This document shows positions 1-6,479 of a stretch of 7,258 nt of DNA, piece after piece. This DNA comes from Steroidobacteraceae bacterium (GTDB lineage Bacteria > Pseudomonadota > Gammaproteobacteria > Steroidobacterales > Steroidobacteraceae). The position numbers and the translations under genes are program-made. The DNA is taken from positions 1 to 7,258 of the forward strand of contig JABEVI010000291.1 of assembly GCA_013044085.1 (NCBI GenBank), read 5' to 3'. The notes beneath the pieces were generated by a model. The model searched no databases. It was not told the DNA's origin and saw only the letters and a list, made by a program, of their open reading frames with translations. Position 1 is the stretch's first letter; the number at the start of each line of letters is the position of its first letter.

Positions 1-196
1 CGCCGAGGGTGCGATTTGCGCCGCACTTTGGTTGCGGTCGCGGCGGTAAAATCGGCGCAGCCCGGCGTTCGGCGTGCTGATCCGGTGGCGGGCCACGCCC
101 GATAGCGATGATCACTACGTTTTCGCCATGGCCCTATGACGGACCTTAGCGTTTGTCAGTCCCGCCGCCTTCAGGCCCGCAACGTACCGGACAGGG
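1..196. other. Non-coding flank downstream of the restriction gene
   Basis: I see no supportable gene here. Every reading frame is short or broken by stops. One minus-strand frame from a GTG at 115 stays open to the window edge (about 38 codons), but it has no recognisable family and no ribosome-binding site. Two weak inverted repeats are present (GTGGC/GCCAC at 85-96 and an imperfect 15-mer at 103-117). Neither is followed by a T-run in the direction of the restriction gene, so no terminator can be named. The restriction gene stop lies at 199-197. Confidence 0.5.
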
Positions 197-3100
197 TCAC
201 TCCTCGTCATCGTCAGTGCCATCGTCGCTGTCGTCATCCTCGACCCCCATCAAATCCAGAAGCGCTCCCTTTGCGCCGACCGATCCTGGAGCCTTGCGCT
301 CCTCCGGCTTTGGTGTCGGTAGTTCGGCGGCAGTGAAACAGGGCCCGGCTACGGCCTTGTCGAGTGCCTTTTCCAGGTCTGGCTCCATCGCAAGCGTCGA
401 TTCGAGAACCCATAGCAATTCTAGAAATTCATCGCTCATCCGTGCGGTCCAGCGTTCTGGGCGGATATCGTCGAGCGGTGAAGATTTTTTGCCGGCCCGC
501 TTTTTCATCCGATAGCCGAGCCAAGACTGCACGACCTTGAGGCCCGAAACCTCAAACTCCCAAACCTCAGACGCCACTGGCCCGAAACGGCCATCGCCGA
601 CGGAAATTTCCTGTTTGGTGGCGTCGAAGCCGTATTCAGTGGGATAGTGCGCCTGTTCTGACGAAACACCCTTGACCGTTGTCGCCTTGCCCTGCGGTAC
701 GTCCTCGCTGCGGCCGTCCCCGCGGAAGCGCTCAGCGTAGGTGTGCAGCCAGATAAGCTTGCGGCCGAGTTTGGCGACCTCGGCAAAGGTTGCACCGTCC
801 TTCGTGAGCGGCACATGCGGCCCAGGCGTTTCAAGCTCGTTCCAAAAGCGGCGCGTGTAGCATTGGCCGGCAAGGACTGCATAGACATAAGCCGCGAGGT
901 CCTCTGCCGACGGAGTCGTAGCGTATTCCTTGCCGAGCGCGTCCAGCAACCCAGCTGTGACGTTCGGTTCGGTTCCGGCGGCGTCCCTGTAGAGGGGGAT
1001 CACGTCCTTGCCACCGAACGAGCCTCTGAAGTGATGCAGGTCCGGGATGGCAGAACAGGCGACAAGTGCCTGGCCAAACCCAAGCGGATTGGACAACAGG
1101 GACGTGAAATAGGTTTGCTTTTCGCTGTGCAGGCGCCAGAGAGGCGGACGCAAGCGATCACCTAATCGAAAATCATATAGGGCGAAATGTCTATCAAAAG
1201 AACGATATGAAAAAGGAACTGCCACAGGCATTTCTGTCGTTTTGTCAACGCTATAGATTGAAGGTTGCCCTTTACCCGGCAGTTCATCTGTGACGACCTT
1301 GGTGATCTTCCAACCGCCAGTTTCCCGGAACAGCTTTTTGCGATCGGCCTGCTTCGAATTGATCAATCGGTCCCAGCGCGCCTTCAGCAACTCAACCGTC
1401 TCACCCATTGGCCAGTGTCTCTTGAATTGTGCGCCATTCAAGGAAAGTGGAAACAGAGCCTCGATACTTGGCCACGCAGCAAAATCGCCCTGCCCAACCG
1501 GCAGAAACGGCTTATGCCAATCGCTCGGGCAGTCGCGCCAAGCGATCCCACCGAAGGCAGCGACATCTTCCAAGTTGGCTAGTTTGTCCTCTCGCGTGGC
1601 CCCTTCGATCTTGGCGTAGCGGACCTCGGCCGGCGTATCGGGGGATGGATTAGGCCCGCGCACGCCAATGGCGATGGCGACAGGCGTTTGGATATTGAAC
1701 ACGTTTGGCGTCTTGCGAGTACCGAGATTGTCCCCCCCGAGGTCGATGATCCAGAGATCATCGAAGGTTCGGCGCATGAATTCGCGAACACCGACAAACC
1801 CCGGTCCTGCAAGGTAACTGGAAGCGGTAATGAAGGTGACAATTCCGCCGCATTTCTGTTGCTCAAAGAGCCGCCAGAGAGCCCAGCGCCAGAAATAGAT
1901 ATAATCGTTGTACAGATTTTTGAGATGAACCCCCGCCCCGGCCTTCGTCGCGGGGTCGGTGAAATCCCTGAAAATCGCTCGGACGCCTTGATCCTCCTGC
2001 TTCGCGCCACCCTTCAACTGATCACCGAAACGCACCCAGCCGCCCTTGCGCTGGGTCGTGGTATCTCCTTCTTCTATGGTCTGGCGGTCGTATGGCGGGT
2101 TGCCGAGACAGACTAAAATATCGCCTCCATTCTTCACCTTCCGCGCTGCTTCGTGTTCTTGCGTCAACGCCCTATGAGTGAGGTCAAGACCGCCGGGCGG
2201 CGCCGAGTTTGGGCTTTCCAATGTGTCGGCCAAATAGATATTCAGGCGCTTGCCCAGCCTTTCCTCGGGCTCGCCAGGCGCCTTCGAGTTGTTGATCGCG
2301 CCTTCCAATGCCTGCGTCAGCCGCAGATGAGCGACAGCATAAGGGCCGACCAGCACCTCAAATCCGTACATGTTTTCAGCCATCTGCCGAGCGCGCGCTG
2401 GCACCGCAGGTTTGCCTGAACGTTTGGCGACCCTTTCAAGCCCGTTCTTGACGGCGGCTACCGGATATGTGCCGGTGCCTACAGCGGGGTCGAGGAATAC
2501 GACCCCGTCGTCGGCGAAGCCGAGTTTCTTACCGAAGCGCTTTTCCAGGAGTTCGCTTGCAAGCCGAACCTGTAACTCCACAACTTCTCGTGGGGTGTAA
2601 TAGACCCCGTAATCCTTGCGAAGCTTAGGATCATAGGCGGCAAGAAAGTCTTCGTAGAAATAGAGCCAGAGGTCGGGCTTCGACTTCAAGAAATCATGCG
2701 GGTCCAGCGCTTCAAGCGAGCGTTGAAGCATTTCGAAGCCGACCGATAATTCTTTACGGGCTTCTGCCTGCCCGAGGAGTTCCAGCGTGCGAGCCAGAAG
2801 ACCATTATTTTTGTCGAGTGTCTTGGCGGCGGCGGCCGGATCCAGTTTAGCCGCCCCTGCTAAACGGGCGAGAAGCATGGCGTAGGTGACTGTTTGGGCA
2901 TACGCGTCCGCGAACTTCGCGTTGTCGGCGTCGGGAAAGAAGAACTGCCGCCACTCGTTGGCGAGAAGCGTGACCGCGGAAGTGGACTGAGCAAGCGCGT
3001 TTTCAACCTCCGACCGCAGGAAGCGGCTAAGAGGGGCGAGGTAACTGGCAAGCCCGGACGGGTTATGCGGTACGCTTGGCTGCCAGCCGAGAAAGTCGCG

Positions 3101-3574
3101 AAATAGTCGATCGAGACCCTCGGCGTCAGCCTTGGTCGTGGCGGCCTTGCCCTTGTCGGTGGGATCGTCGTGAAAGCGCACGATGGGCTGGCCGTCAGGA
3201 CGCTCGCCCCCTCGATAGAGCGCCCATTCCCTTCCATCCGTGTAGATAAGGTTGGGGAGGCCCTTCAGCTTTTCCCATTGCTTTTTGTTATGCTCGCCTT
3301 TCAGCTTTGGCGCGTCAGCGCCAAGGCCGGGAGCCTTTAGCTCGACGTATCCGCAGATTAGTCCTCCAACATAGACCGCAATATCCGGGCGCACCTTGTG
3401 GTCAGACAGATGCGTCTCCGTTCGGGTGTCGACGGTTAGCCCGTAGTCCGTGCCCGCAGACTTGAGAAGATCGGCGACAACTGGCTTCAGTTGATCTTCA
3501 GGAGACGCTGAGCCAGGAAGCGAAAACTTCGCTTTCAGCGCATCGGCAAAGCTTTCGAGAAAGGTGATGTTCAT
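197..3574 (-). CDS. Type ISP/IIG-like single-polypeptide restriction-modification enzyme (nuclease + N6-adenine methyltransferase + specificity domain)
   Basis: This 1125-residue protein probably both methylates adenine in a specific DNA site and cuts unmodified DNA, defending the host or element against phage. What is seen: residues about 50-82 carry a PD-(D/E)xK nuclease signature (P63-D64, then E78-L79-K80). Residues about 325-328 read YYTP, as in gamma-type N6-adenine methyltransferases. The SAM-binding motif I is DPAVGTGT at 362-369 and the catalytic NPPY is at 492-495. Residues from about 690 resemble the type ISP C-terminal specificity region, with PFSYRSFDRHFALYDF at 787-802. The last 16 residues are almost all acidic. 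Classical ISP enzymes such as LlaGI carry an SF2 helicase between nuclease and methyltransferase and are about 1,570 residues. Here that space (about 100-320) is too short and shows no Walker motif, so translocation is not expected and a IIG-like action is possible. Start: ATG at 3574 overlaps the stop of the small ORF upstream (ATGA). An in-frame GTG at 3586 would add four residues. The frame is intact. Confidence 0.88.
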   Translation of the reverse strand: MNITFLESFADALKAKFSLPGSASPEDQLKPVVADLLKSAGTDYGLTVDTRTETHLSDHKVRPDIAVYVGGLICGYVELKAPGLGADAPKLKGEHNKKQWEKLKGLPNLIYTDGREWALYRGGERPDGQPIVRFHDDPTDKGKAATTKADAEGLDRLFRDFLGWQPSVPHNPSGLASYLAPLSRFLRSEVENALAQSTSAVTLLANEWRQFFFPDADNAKFADAYAQTVTYAMLLARLAGAAKLDPAAAAKTLDKNNGLLARTLELLGQAEARKELSVGFEMLQRSLEALDPHDFLKSKPDLWLYFYEDFLAAYDPKLRKDYGVYYTPREVVELQVRLASELLEKRFGKKLGFADDGVVFLDPAVGTGTYPVAAVKNGLERVAKRSGKPAVPARARQMAENMYGFEVLVGPYAVAHLRLTQALEGAINNSKAPGEPEERLGKRLNIYLADTLESPNSAPPGGLDLTHRALTQEHEAARKVKNGGDILVCLGNPPYDRQTIEEGDTTTQRKGGWVRFGDQLKGGAKQEDQGVRAIFRDFTDPATKAGAGVHLKNLYNDYIYFWRWALWRLFEQQKCGGIVTFITASSYLAGPGFVGVREFMRRTFDDLWIIDLGGDNLGTRKTPNVFNIQTPVAIAIGVRGPNPSPDTPAEVRYAKIEGATREDKLANLEDVAAFGGIAWRDCPSDWHKPFLPVGQGDFAAWPSIEALFPLSLNGAQFKRHWPMGETVELLKARWDRLINSKQADRKKLFRETGGWKITKVVTDELPGKGQPSIYSVDKTTEMPVAVPFSYRSFDRHFALYDFRLGDRLRPPLWRLHSEKQTYFTSLLSNPLGFGQALVACSAIPDLHHFRGSFGGKDVIPLYRDAAGTEPNVTAGLLDALGKEYATTPSAEDLAAYVYAVLAGQCYTRRFWNELETPGPHVPLTKDGATFAEVAKLGRKLIWLHTYAERFRGDGRSEDVPQGKATTVKGVSSEQAHYPTEYGFDATKQEISVGDGRFGPVASEVWEFEVSGLKVVQSWLGYRMKKRAGKKSSPLDDIRPERWTARMSDEFLELLWVLESTLAMEPDLEKALDKAVAGPCFTAAELPTPKPEERKAPGSVGAKGALLDLMGVEDDDSDDGTDDDEE

Positions 3575-3705
3575 GCCCCAACCCACCCGTTTTCTGTCGC
3601 TGGGTCGGCCGACGGCAGCGCAGGCGCGTCGTCCAGAAAGCGGCCTTGCAGCCGTACGACTGGCCGCAGATTATCGTTCCGATTGCGCCAACTCATGGTG
3701 TGCAT
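3571..3705 (-). CDS. Small ORF of unknown function, coupled between Phd-like gene and restriction enzyme
   Basis: A 44-codon ORF (41 codons from the second ATG at 3696) fills the whole gap between its two neighbours. Its first ATG (3705-3703) directly follows the TGA of the Phd-like gene in the same frame. Its TGA (3573-3571) overlaps the ATG of the restriction enzyme as ATGA. The product begins MHTMSWRNRND, is basic and arginine-rich in the first half, and turns proline/alanine/aspartate-rich towards its end (WVGA). I recognise no family, membrane segment or signal peptide. The A/G-rich end of the upstream gene (GAAAAGAAAAG) is the only possible ribosome-binding site, so re-initiation after the upstream stop is the likely route. 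It could be a real small partner or regulator of the restriction enzyme, a degenerate toxin remnant, or only a translated spacer that couples the two genes. Confidence 0.45.
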   Translation of the reverse strand: MHTMSWRNRNDNLRPVVRLQGRFLDDAPALPSADPATENGWVGA

Positions 3706-3897
3706 TCAACTTTTCTTTTCGTTGTTTGTCGTCCGCCGATCCGCCGTCGGCTTGCCGGTCAGCCGCTCGTATTCCTCCACCGCGACCACCACCACTACGC
3801 CGCGCCCGTGCTTTTCGATCAGCACAGGGCCTGCACGCGCGGTGTCGATCATCAGCCCAAAGGCGTTCTTCGCCTCACGCGCTGACATGGTCTTCAT
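3706..3897 (-). CDS. Phd/YefM-family antitoxin-like protein (orphan)
   Basis: This 63-residue protein matches the N-terminal DNA-binding fold of Phd/YefM antitoxins: MSAREAKNAFG at the start, then PVLIEKHGRGVVVVVAVEEYERL. In that family the N-terminal half dimerises and binds operator DNA, and the C-terminal tail wraps and neutralises a toxin of the Doc, RelE or PIN type. Here the tail after EYERL (about residue 46) is short, polar and low-complexity (TADRRTTNNEKKS). No toxin gene lies next to it: downstream is a 44-codon unknown ORF and then the restriction enzyme. It may therefore act as a transcriptional controller of the restriction operon, as C proteins do in other restriction systems; that is inference. 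Start choice: ATG at 3897 has AGGAA at 3908-3904, six bases upstream. A second ATG at 3888 is less well placed. Confidence 0.8.
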   Translation of the reverse strand: MKTMSAREAKNAFGLMIDTARAGPVLIEKHGRGVVVVVAVEEYERLTGKPTADRRTTNNEKKS

Positions 3898-3903
3898 GGC
3901 CGA

Positions 3904-3908
3904 TTCCT
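3904..3908 (-). promoter_or_regulatory. Ribosome-binding site of the Phd-like gene
   Basis: AGGAA on the minus strand lies six bases before the ATG at 3897 and supports that start over the in-frame ATG nine bases further in. It is the only clear Shine-Dalgarno sequence in the three-ORF minus-strand unit, which fits coupled translation of the two downstream ORFs. Confidence 0.6.
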
Positions 3909-3921
3909 GTGGCGATCCATG

Positions 3922-3936
3922 CGTCCATTTAGGACG
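3922..3936 (-). promoter_or_regulatory. Possible operator/promoter of the Phd-restriction operon
   Basis: A 5-bp inverted repeat, CGTCC-(5)-GGACG, lies 25 bases upstream of the Phd-like start. On the minus strand it overlaps a weak -10-like CTAAAT (3932-3927), which sits 17 bases from a weak -35-like TTGCTG (3955-3950). Both hexamers match the sigma-70 consensus at only three of six positions, so the promoter call is tentative. Phd-family proteins bind short palindromes over their own promoter, so the repeat is a reasonable candidate for autoregulation. Confidence 0.3.
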
Positions 3937-4046
3937 AAATAGCTCTTTTCAGCAACGGCGCATTTGCGGCTTTGATTCGACGGCATGGGTGTCGTCTGAG
4001 TTTGATATGAGCCGCGAAGAAGAGAGCGAATAAGAGGGCAAGATAA

Positions 4047-4092
4047 AGCGAGTTGCCTCGCTGCCGGAACTTCGTTCCTAAGTGTTTGTCTG
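4047..4092 (+). other. Candidate origin of transfer (hairpins plus nic-like TAAGTG)
   Basis: Two hairpins stand almost side by side: AGCGAG-TTGC-CTCGCT (4047-4062) and GGAAC-TTC-GTTCC (4066-4078). The second is followed at once by TAAGTG (4079-4084) and then TTTGTCTG. Transfer origins of the RSF1010 (IncQ) and pIP501/pSK41 type have an inverted repeat followed by TAAGTGCGCCCT, with the nick inside the last part. Here the layout and TAAGTG match, but GCGCCCT does not. The site lies 220 bp before the relaxase start, a usual place for oriT. The relaxase is VirD2-like rather than clearly of the MobA type, which weakens the match. Confidence 0.3.
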
Positions 4093-4221
4093 CACATTGT
4101 TTTTTGGCGGCTTGCCGCTGAAGGCGCGAGGTGCGGCGGCGGCGGAGAAGTCAATCTATGCAATGTTTTCAATGGCATTGTGGGTGGCGCCCGCAACGTG
4201 CGTCGTGCGCGGTTCCGCCGC

Positions 4222-4264
4222 TTCTACGCCATGGCAAGTATTTCTACGCCACATTGCTACGCCA
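4222..4264 (+). repeat. Three direct repeats of CTACGCCA upstream of the relaxase
   Basis: CTACGCCA occurs at 4224-4231, 4244-4251 and 4257-4264. The first two copies extend to TTCTACGCCA. Start-to-start spacings are 20 and 13 bases. The array ends 47 bases before the relaxase ATG. It could bind a regulator of the relaxase gene or an accessory protein of the relaxosome. It is too short and irregular for a replication iteron array, and no rep gene is in the window. Confidence 0.5.
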
Positions 4265-4311
4265 TCATTTTCGACCTTGCATCGGCCGTTTGATCTTCCA
4301 ATCGTCGCATC

Positions 4312-6423
4312 ATGGCGACCGACGAAGACCATTTCCGCATCCGCCCCGGCCGGGTCCGCGACCGGGCTGGCGGGCGCACCACGCGCGCCGTCCGGCCGCG
4401 CCCGAAGTCCTTCCTGGCCGAGGTGCATCAGGCTATCCGCCGCGCCGGCGGCAACCCCAATCGGCTGGGCTCGGCCGGGAAGGGAAGCGGCCGGTTCAAC
4501 GCGCGAGGCCGGGGTGCTACGGCCGCCGCCGGGCTGAAGGGGCGGAGCGCCTGGAGTCGGGACGCCAGCAGCGTGCGAACCCGCGCCCGGCGTGTGACGG
4601 TGAAGGCGCGGATCGTGAAGTTCAACCCGCAGCGCGGTGCGGCGCGCGGACGGTCGTTCGTCAGCGCGAAGGCGATCGACGCCCACCTGCGCTATTTGGA
4701 GCGCGATGGCGTCAACCGCGACGGCGAGAAGGGACAGGTCTATTCGGCCGAGCGCGACGCCGAGGACGGAAGCACCTTCCTCGACCGGGGCCGAGACGAC
4801 CGCCACCAGTTCCGCTTCATCGTCTCCGCCGAGGAAGGCGTGGAGCTGGCCGACTTGCGAGAGACCACCCGCGATCTGATGAAGGCGATGGAGGCGGACC
4901 TCGGCACCAGGCTCGACTGGATCGCGGTCGATCACCACAACACCGGCCACCCACACACCCACATCCTGCTGCGCGGTGTCACCGACGACGGGAAGATACT
5001 CAACATCGCCGGCGACTACATCGCCCACGGCATCCGCGAACGGGCCAGCGAGATCGTCACGCTGGAGCTGGGCCGGCAGACCGAGCAGGAGGTCAGCCGC
5101 CAGCTTGAGCGCGAGGTGGACGCCGAGCGCTTCACCCGGCTCGACCGGATGCTGATCGCCGAGCAGGAGGCCAGCCACGGGTTCGCCGATCTGCGCCCCG
5201 ACCAGGACATGCTGGAGACGGCGCGGCGGAACCGGGCGCTGCTGATCGCCCGCGCCCGCAGGCTGGAGAGCATGGGGCTGGCGACCGAGGTGGAGGTTGG
5301 CCGCTGGTCCATCTCAGCACAGGCCGAGCCGACGTTGCGCGAACTGGGCGAGCGCGGCGACATCATCAAGACCATGCACCGAGCATTGGCCGACCACGGC
5401 CTCGCCGACGAACGCGCCCCCGCGCAATATGTGGCGCACGGCAAGCAGATCACCGAACCGATCGTGGGCCGCGTGCTCGCCAAACGCCTGGCCGGCGACG
5501 AGATGGGCGACCGGCTACATCTCGTCATCGATGGCGTGGACGGGCGCACCCACTATGTCGAGATGGCGGACGCCGGCCGCCTGGACGAGATCAGACGCGG
5601 CCACATCGTCGCGCTCGATCCGGCGCCGACCAAGGCCGAGCCCCGGCCGGCGGATGTCAACATCCAGATCATGGCGGAGGCCACTGGCGGCATCTACCAG
5701 CCAAGCCTGCATCTGGAGGCAACGCGTGACATCATTGAGCAGCGCCACGGCGACCCCGACGCCTTCATTCGCTCCCATGTGCGCCGGCTGGAAGCCTTGC
5801 GCCGCGCCGGGCACGTCGAGCGCATCGACGCCGACCATTGGAAAATTCCCGGCGACATCGCCGAGCGAGGCATGGCCTATGACGCCCCCGGCCGGCCCAA
5901 GGATTTCGGCATGCGCACGCTGTCCACGCTCGACCTCGACCGGCAGGTTGGCAGCGACGGGGCGACCTGGCTCGACCGTGAGTTGGTGGCGAAAGACCAT
6001 CTGGCCCTTGCCGGGACGGGCTTCGGCCAGGAGGTGAACGCCGCGCTCGACCGGCGCGCCGCGCGTCTCGTCGAAATGGGCCATGCCAGCGTGAAGGACG
6101 GCTTGATTTCCATCCCTCGGCGCACGATCGCCGCGCTGGAGCGCCAGGAGATTGATCGAGTCGGCAAAGAGATGGCCGCCGAGCGGGGGCTGACCTATAG
6201 CCCGTCTGGGCCCGGCGAATATGTCTCCGGCCGGCTGGCGGGCGTCGCCAATCTCGCCAGCGGGCGATTCGCCATGATCGAGGACGGACTCGGCTTCCAG
6301 CTCGTGCCCTGGCAACCCGTGCTGGAGAAGCGTCTCGACCAACATATCAGCGGCGTCCGCCGTGATGACGGCGGGATCGAGTGGAGCTTTAGCCGCAAGC
6401 GGCAGATCGGACTGGGGCTTTGA
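4312..6423 (+). CDS. VirD2-like relaxase/mobilization nuclease with DUF3363 domain
   Basis: This 703-residue protein is expected to nick one strand at oriT, stay bound through a tyrosine and guide the strand into a recipient cell. What is seen: an arginine-rich N-terminus starting FRIRPGRVRDR, as in DUF3363 relaxases; a candidate catalytic tyrosine in HLRYLERDG (Y128); FRFIVSAEEG at about residue 165; and the metal-binding histidine cluster DHHNTGHPHTH at 207-217 (H213, H215, H217). Residues from about 280 to the end fit the long DUF3363 region and finish with RQIGLGL, so the gene appears complete. An in-frame TGA at 4291 leaves ATG 4312 as the only good start, yet no Shine-Dalgarno sequence precedes it. 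The gene diverges from the restriction operon and is followed by a toxin-antitoxin pair with its own promoter. Coupling-protein and mating-pore genes are not in the window, so self-transfer cannot be judged. Confidence 0.92.
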   Translation: MATDEDHFRIRPGRVRDRAGGRTTRAVRPRPKSFLAEVHQAIRRAGGNPNRLGSAGKGSGRFNARGRGATAAAGLKGRSAWSRDASSVRTRARRVTVKARIVKFNPQRGAARGRSFVSAKAIDAHLRYLERDGVNRDGEKGQVYSAERDAEDGSTFLDRGRDDRHQFRFIVSAEEGVELADLRETTRDLMKAMEADLGTRLDWIAVDHHNTGHPHTHILLRGVTDDGKILNIAGDYIAHGIRERASEIVTLELGRQTEQEVSRQLEREVDAERFTRLDRMLIAEQEASHGFADLRPDQDMLETARRNRALLIARARRLESMGLATEVEVGRWSISAQAEPTLRELGERGDIIKTMHRALADHGLADERAPAQYVAHGKQITEPIVGRVLAKRLAGDEMGDRLHLVIDGVDGRTHYVEMADAGRLDEIRRGHIVALDPAPTKAEPRPADVNIQIMAEATGGIYQPSLHLEATRDIIEQRHGDPDAFIRSHVRRLEALRRAGHVERIDADHWKIPGDIAERGMAYDAPGRPKDFGMRTLSTLDLDRQVGSDGATWLDRELVAKDHLALAGTGFGQEVNAALDRRAARLVEMGHASVKDGLISIPRRTIAALERQEIDRVGKEMAAERGLTYSPSGPGEYVSGRLAGVANLASGRFAMIEDGLGFQLVPWQPVLEKRLDQHISGVRRDDGGIEWSFSRKRQIGLGL

Positions 6424-6429
6424 TCCGCC

Positions 6430-6458
6430 TTGATCAATACGGCATTATGCCGTATATG
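6430..6458 (+). promoter_or_regulatory. Promoter with palindromic operator for the toxin-antitoxin pair
   Basis: TTGATC (6430-6435) and TATATG (6453-6458) are spaced by exactly 17 bases and each match the sigma-70 consensus at four of six positions. A perfect palindrome, ATACGGCATTATGCCGTAT (6437-6455, nine-base arms around one base), fills the spacer and reaches into the -10. A protein bound there would block RNA polymerase. DUF1778-GNAT pairs are known to repress their own operon through the ribbon-helix-helix antitoxin, so this is the likely operator. The predicted transcript start falls just before the ribosome-binding site. Confidence 0.65.
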
Positions 6459-6467
6459 TTGGAGCCG

Positions 6468-6473
6468 AAGGAG
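6468..6473 (+). promoter_or_regulatory. Ribosome-binding site deciding the antitoxin start
   Basis: AAGGAG lies six bases before ATG 6480. The earlier in-frame starts (TTG 6420, ATG 6447, ATG 6456) fall inside the relaxase end, the operator or the promoter -10 and lack such a site. The antitoxin therefore starts at 6480. Confidence 0.8.
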
Positions 6474-6479
6474 TCGCCC

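Larger units (their letters stand above)
3898..4311. other. Divergent intergenic region between restriction operon and relaxase
   Basis: This 414-bp region separates the minus-strand defence unit from the plus-strand relaxase. I see no convincing gene in it. It holds, in order, the ribosome-binding site and inverted repeat of the Phd-like gene (3904-3936), two adjacent hairpins followed by TAAGTG (4047-4084, possible oriT), a T-run and GCGGC/GCCGC hairpin (4100-4118), a GCG-rich run (4132-4145), a CAATG-G-CATTG palindrome (4170-4180), and three CTACGCCA repeats (4222-4264). The density of symmetric elements next to a relaxase fits a transfer-origin and regulatory region. Confidence 0.55.

Noticed and set aside
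85..117. Inverted repeats GTGGC/GCCAC and an imperfect 15-mer as terminator or operator after the restriction gene.
   Set aside because: Short arms, one mismatch pair, no T-run, and a distance of 80 or more bases from the stop make chance a sufficient explanation.
3683..4033. Plus-strand ORF opposite the Phd-like gene with a short hydrophobic segment.
   Set aside because: It is antisense to a gene with clear family motifs and reads as a shadow of it.
4100..4118. T-run next to a GCGGC/GCCGC hairpin as a terminator.
   Set aside because: The T-run precedes the hairpin on the plus strand and becomes an A-run after it on the minus strand. Neither direction gives a hairpin followed by U residues.
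3894..4196. Minus-strand ORF of 100 codons (or 30 codons from ATG 3986) whose stop overlaps the Phd-like ATG as ATGA.
   Set aside because: It runs through the hairpin-rich intergenic region, is proline-rich with no family resemblance, and has no ribosome-binding site. The ATGA overlap alone can arise by chance because the Phd start is ATGAAG. The 30-codon version as a leader peptide remains a remote possibility.
4082..4537. Plus-strand ORF of 151 codons with a hydrophobic start, overlapping the relaxase.
   Set aside because: It overlaps the relaxase coding region in another frame and its second half is typical out-of-frame GC-rich translation. No family is recognisable.
4156..5178. Minus-strand ORF of 340 codons opposite the relaxase 5' half.
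   Set aside because: Long antisense frames are common opposite high-GC genes. The plus-strand frame carries the relaxase histidine motif, so this is a shadow.
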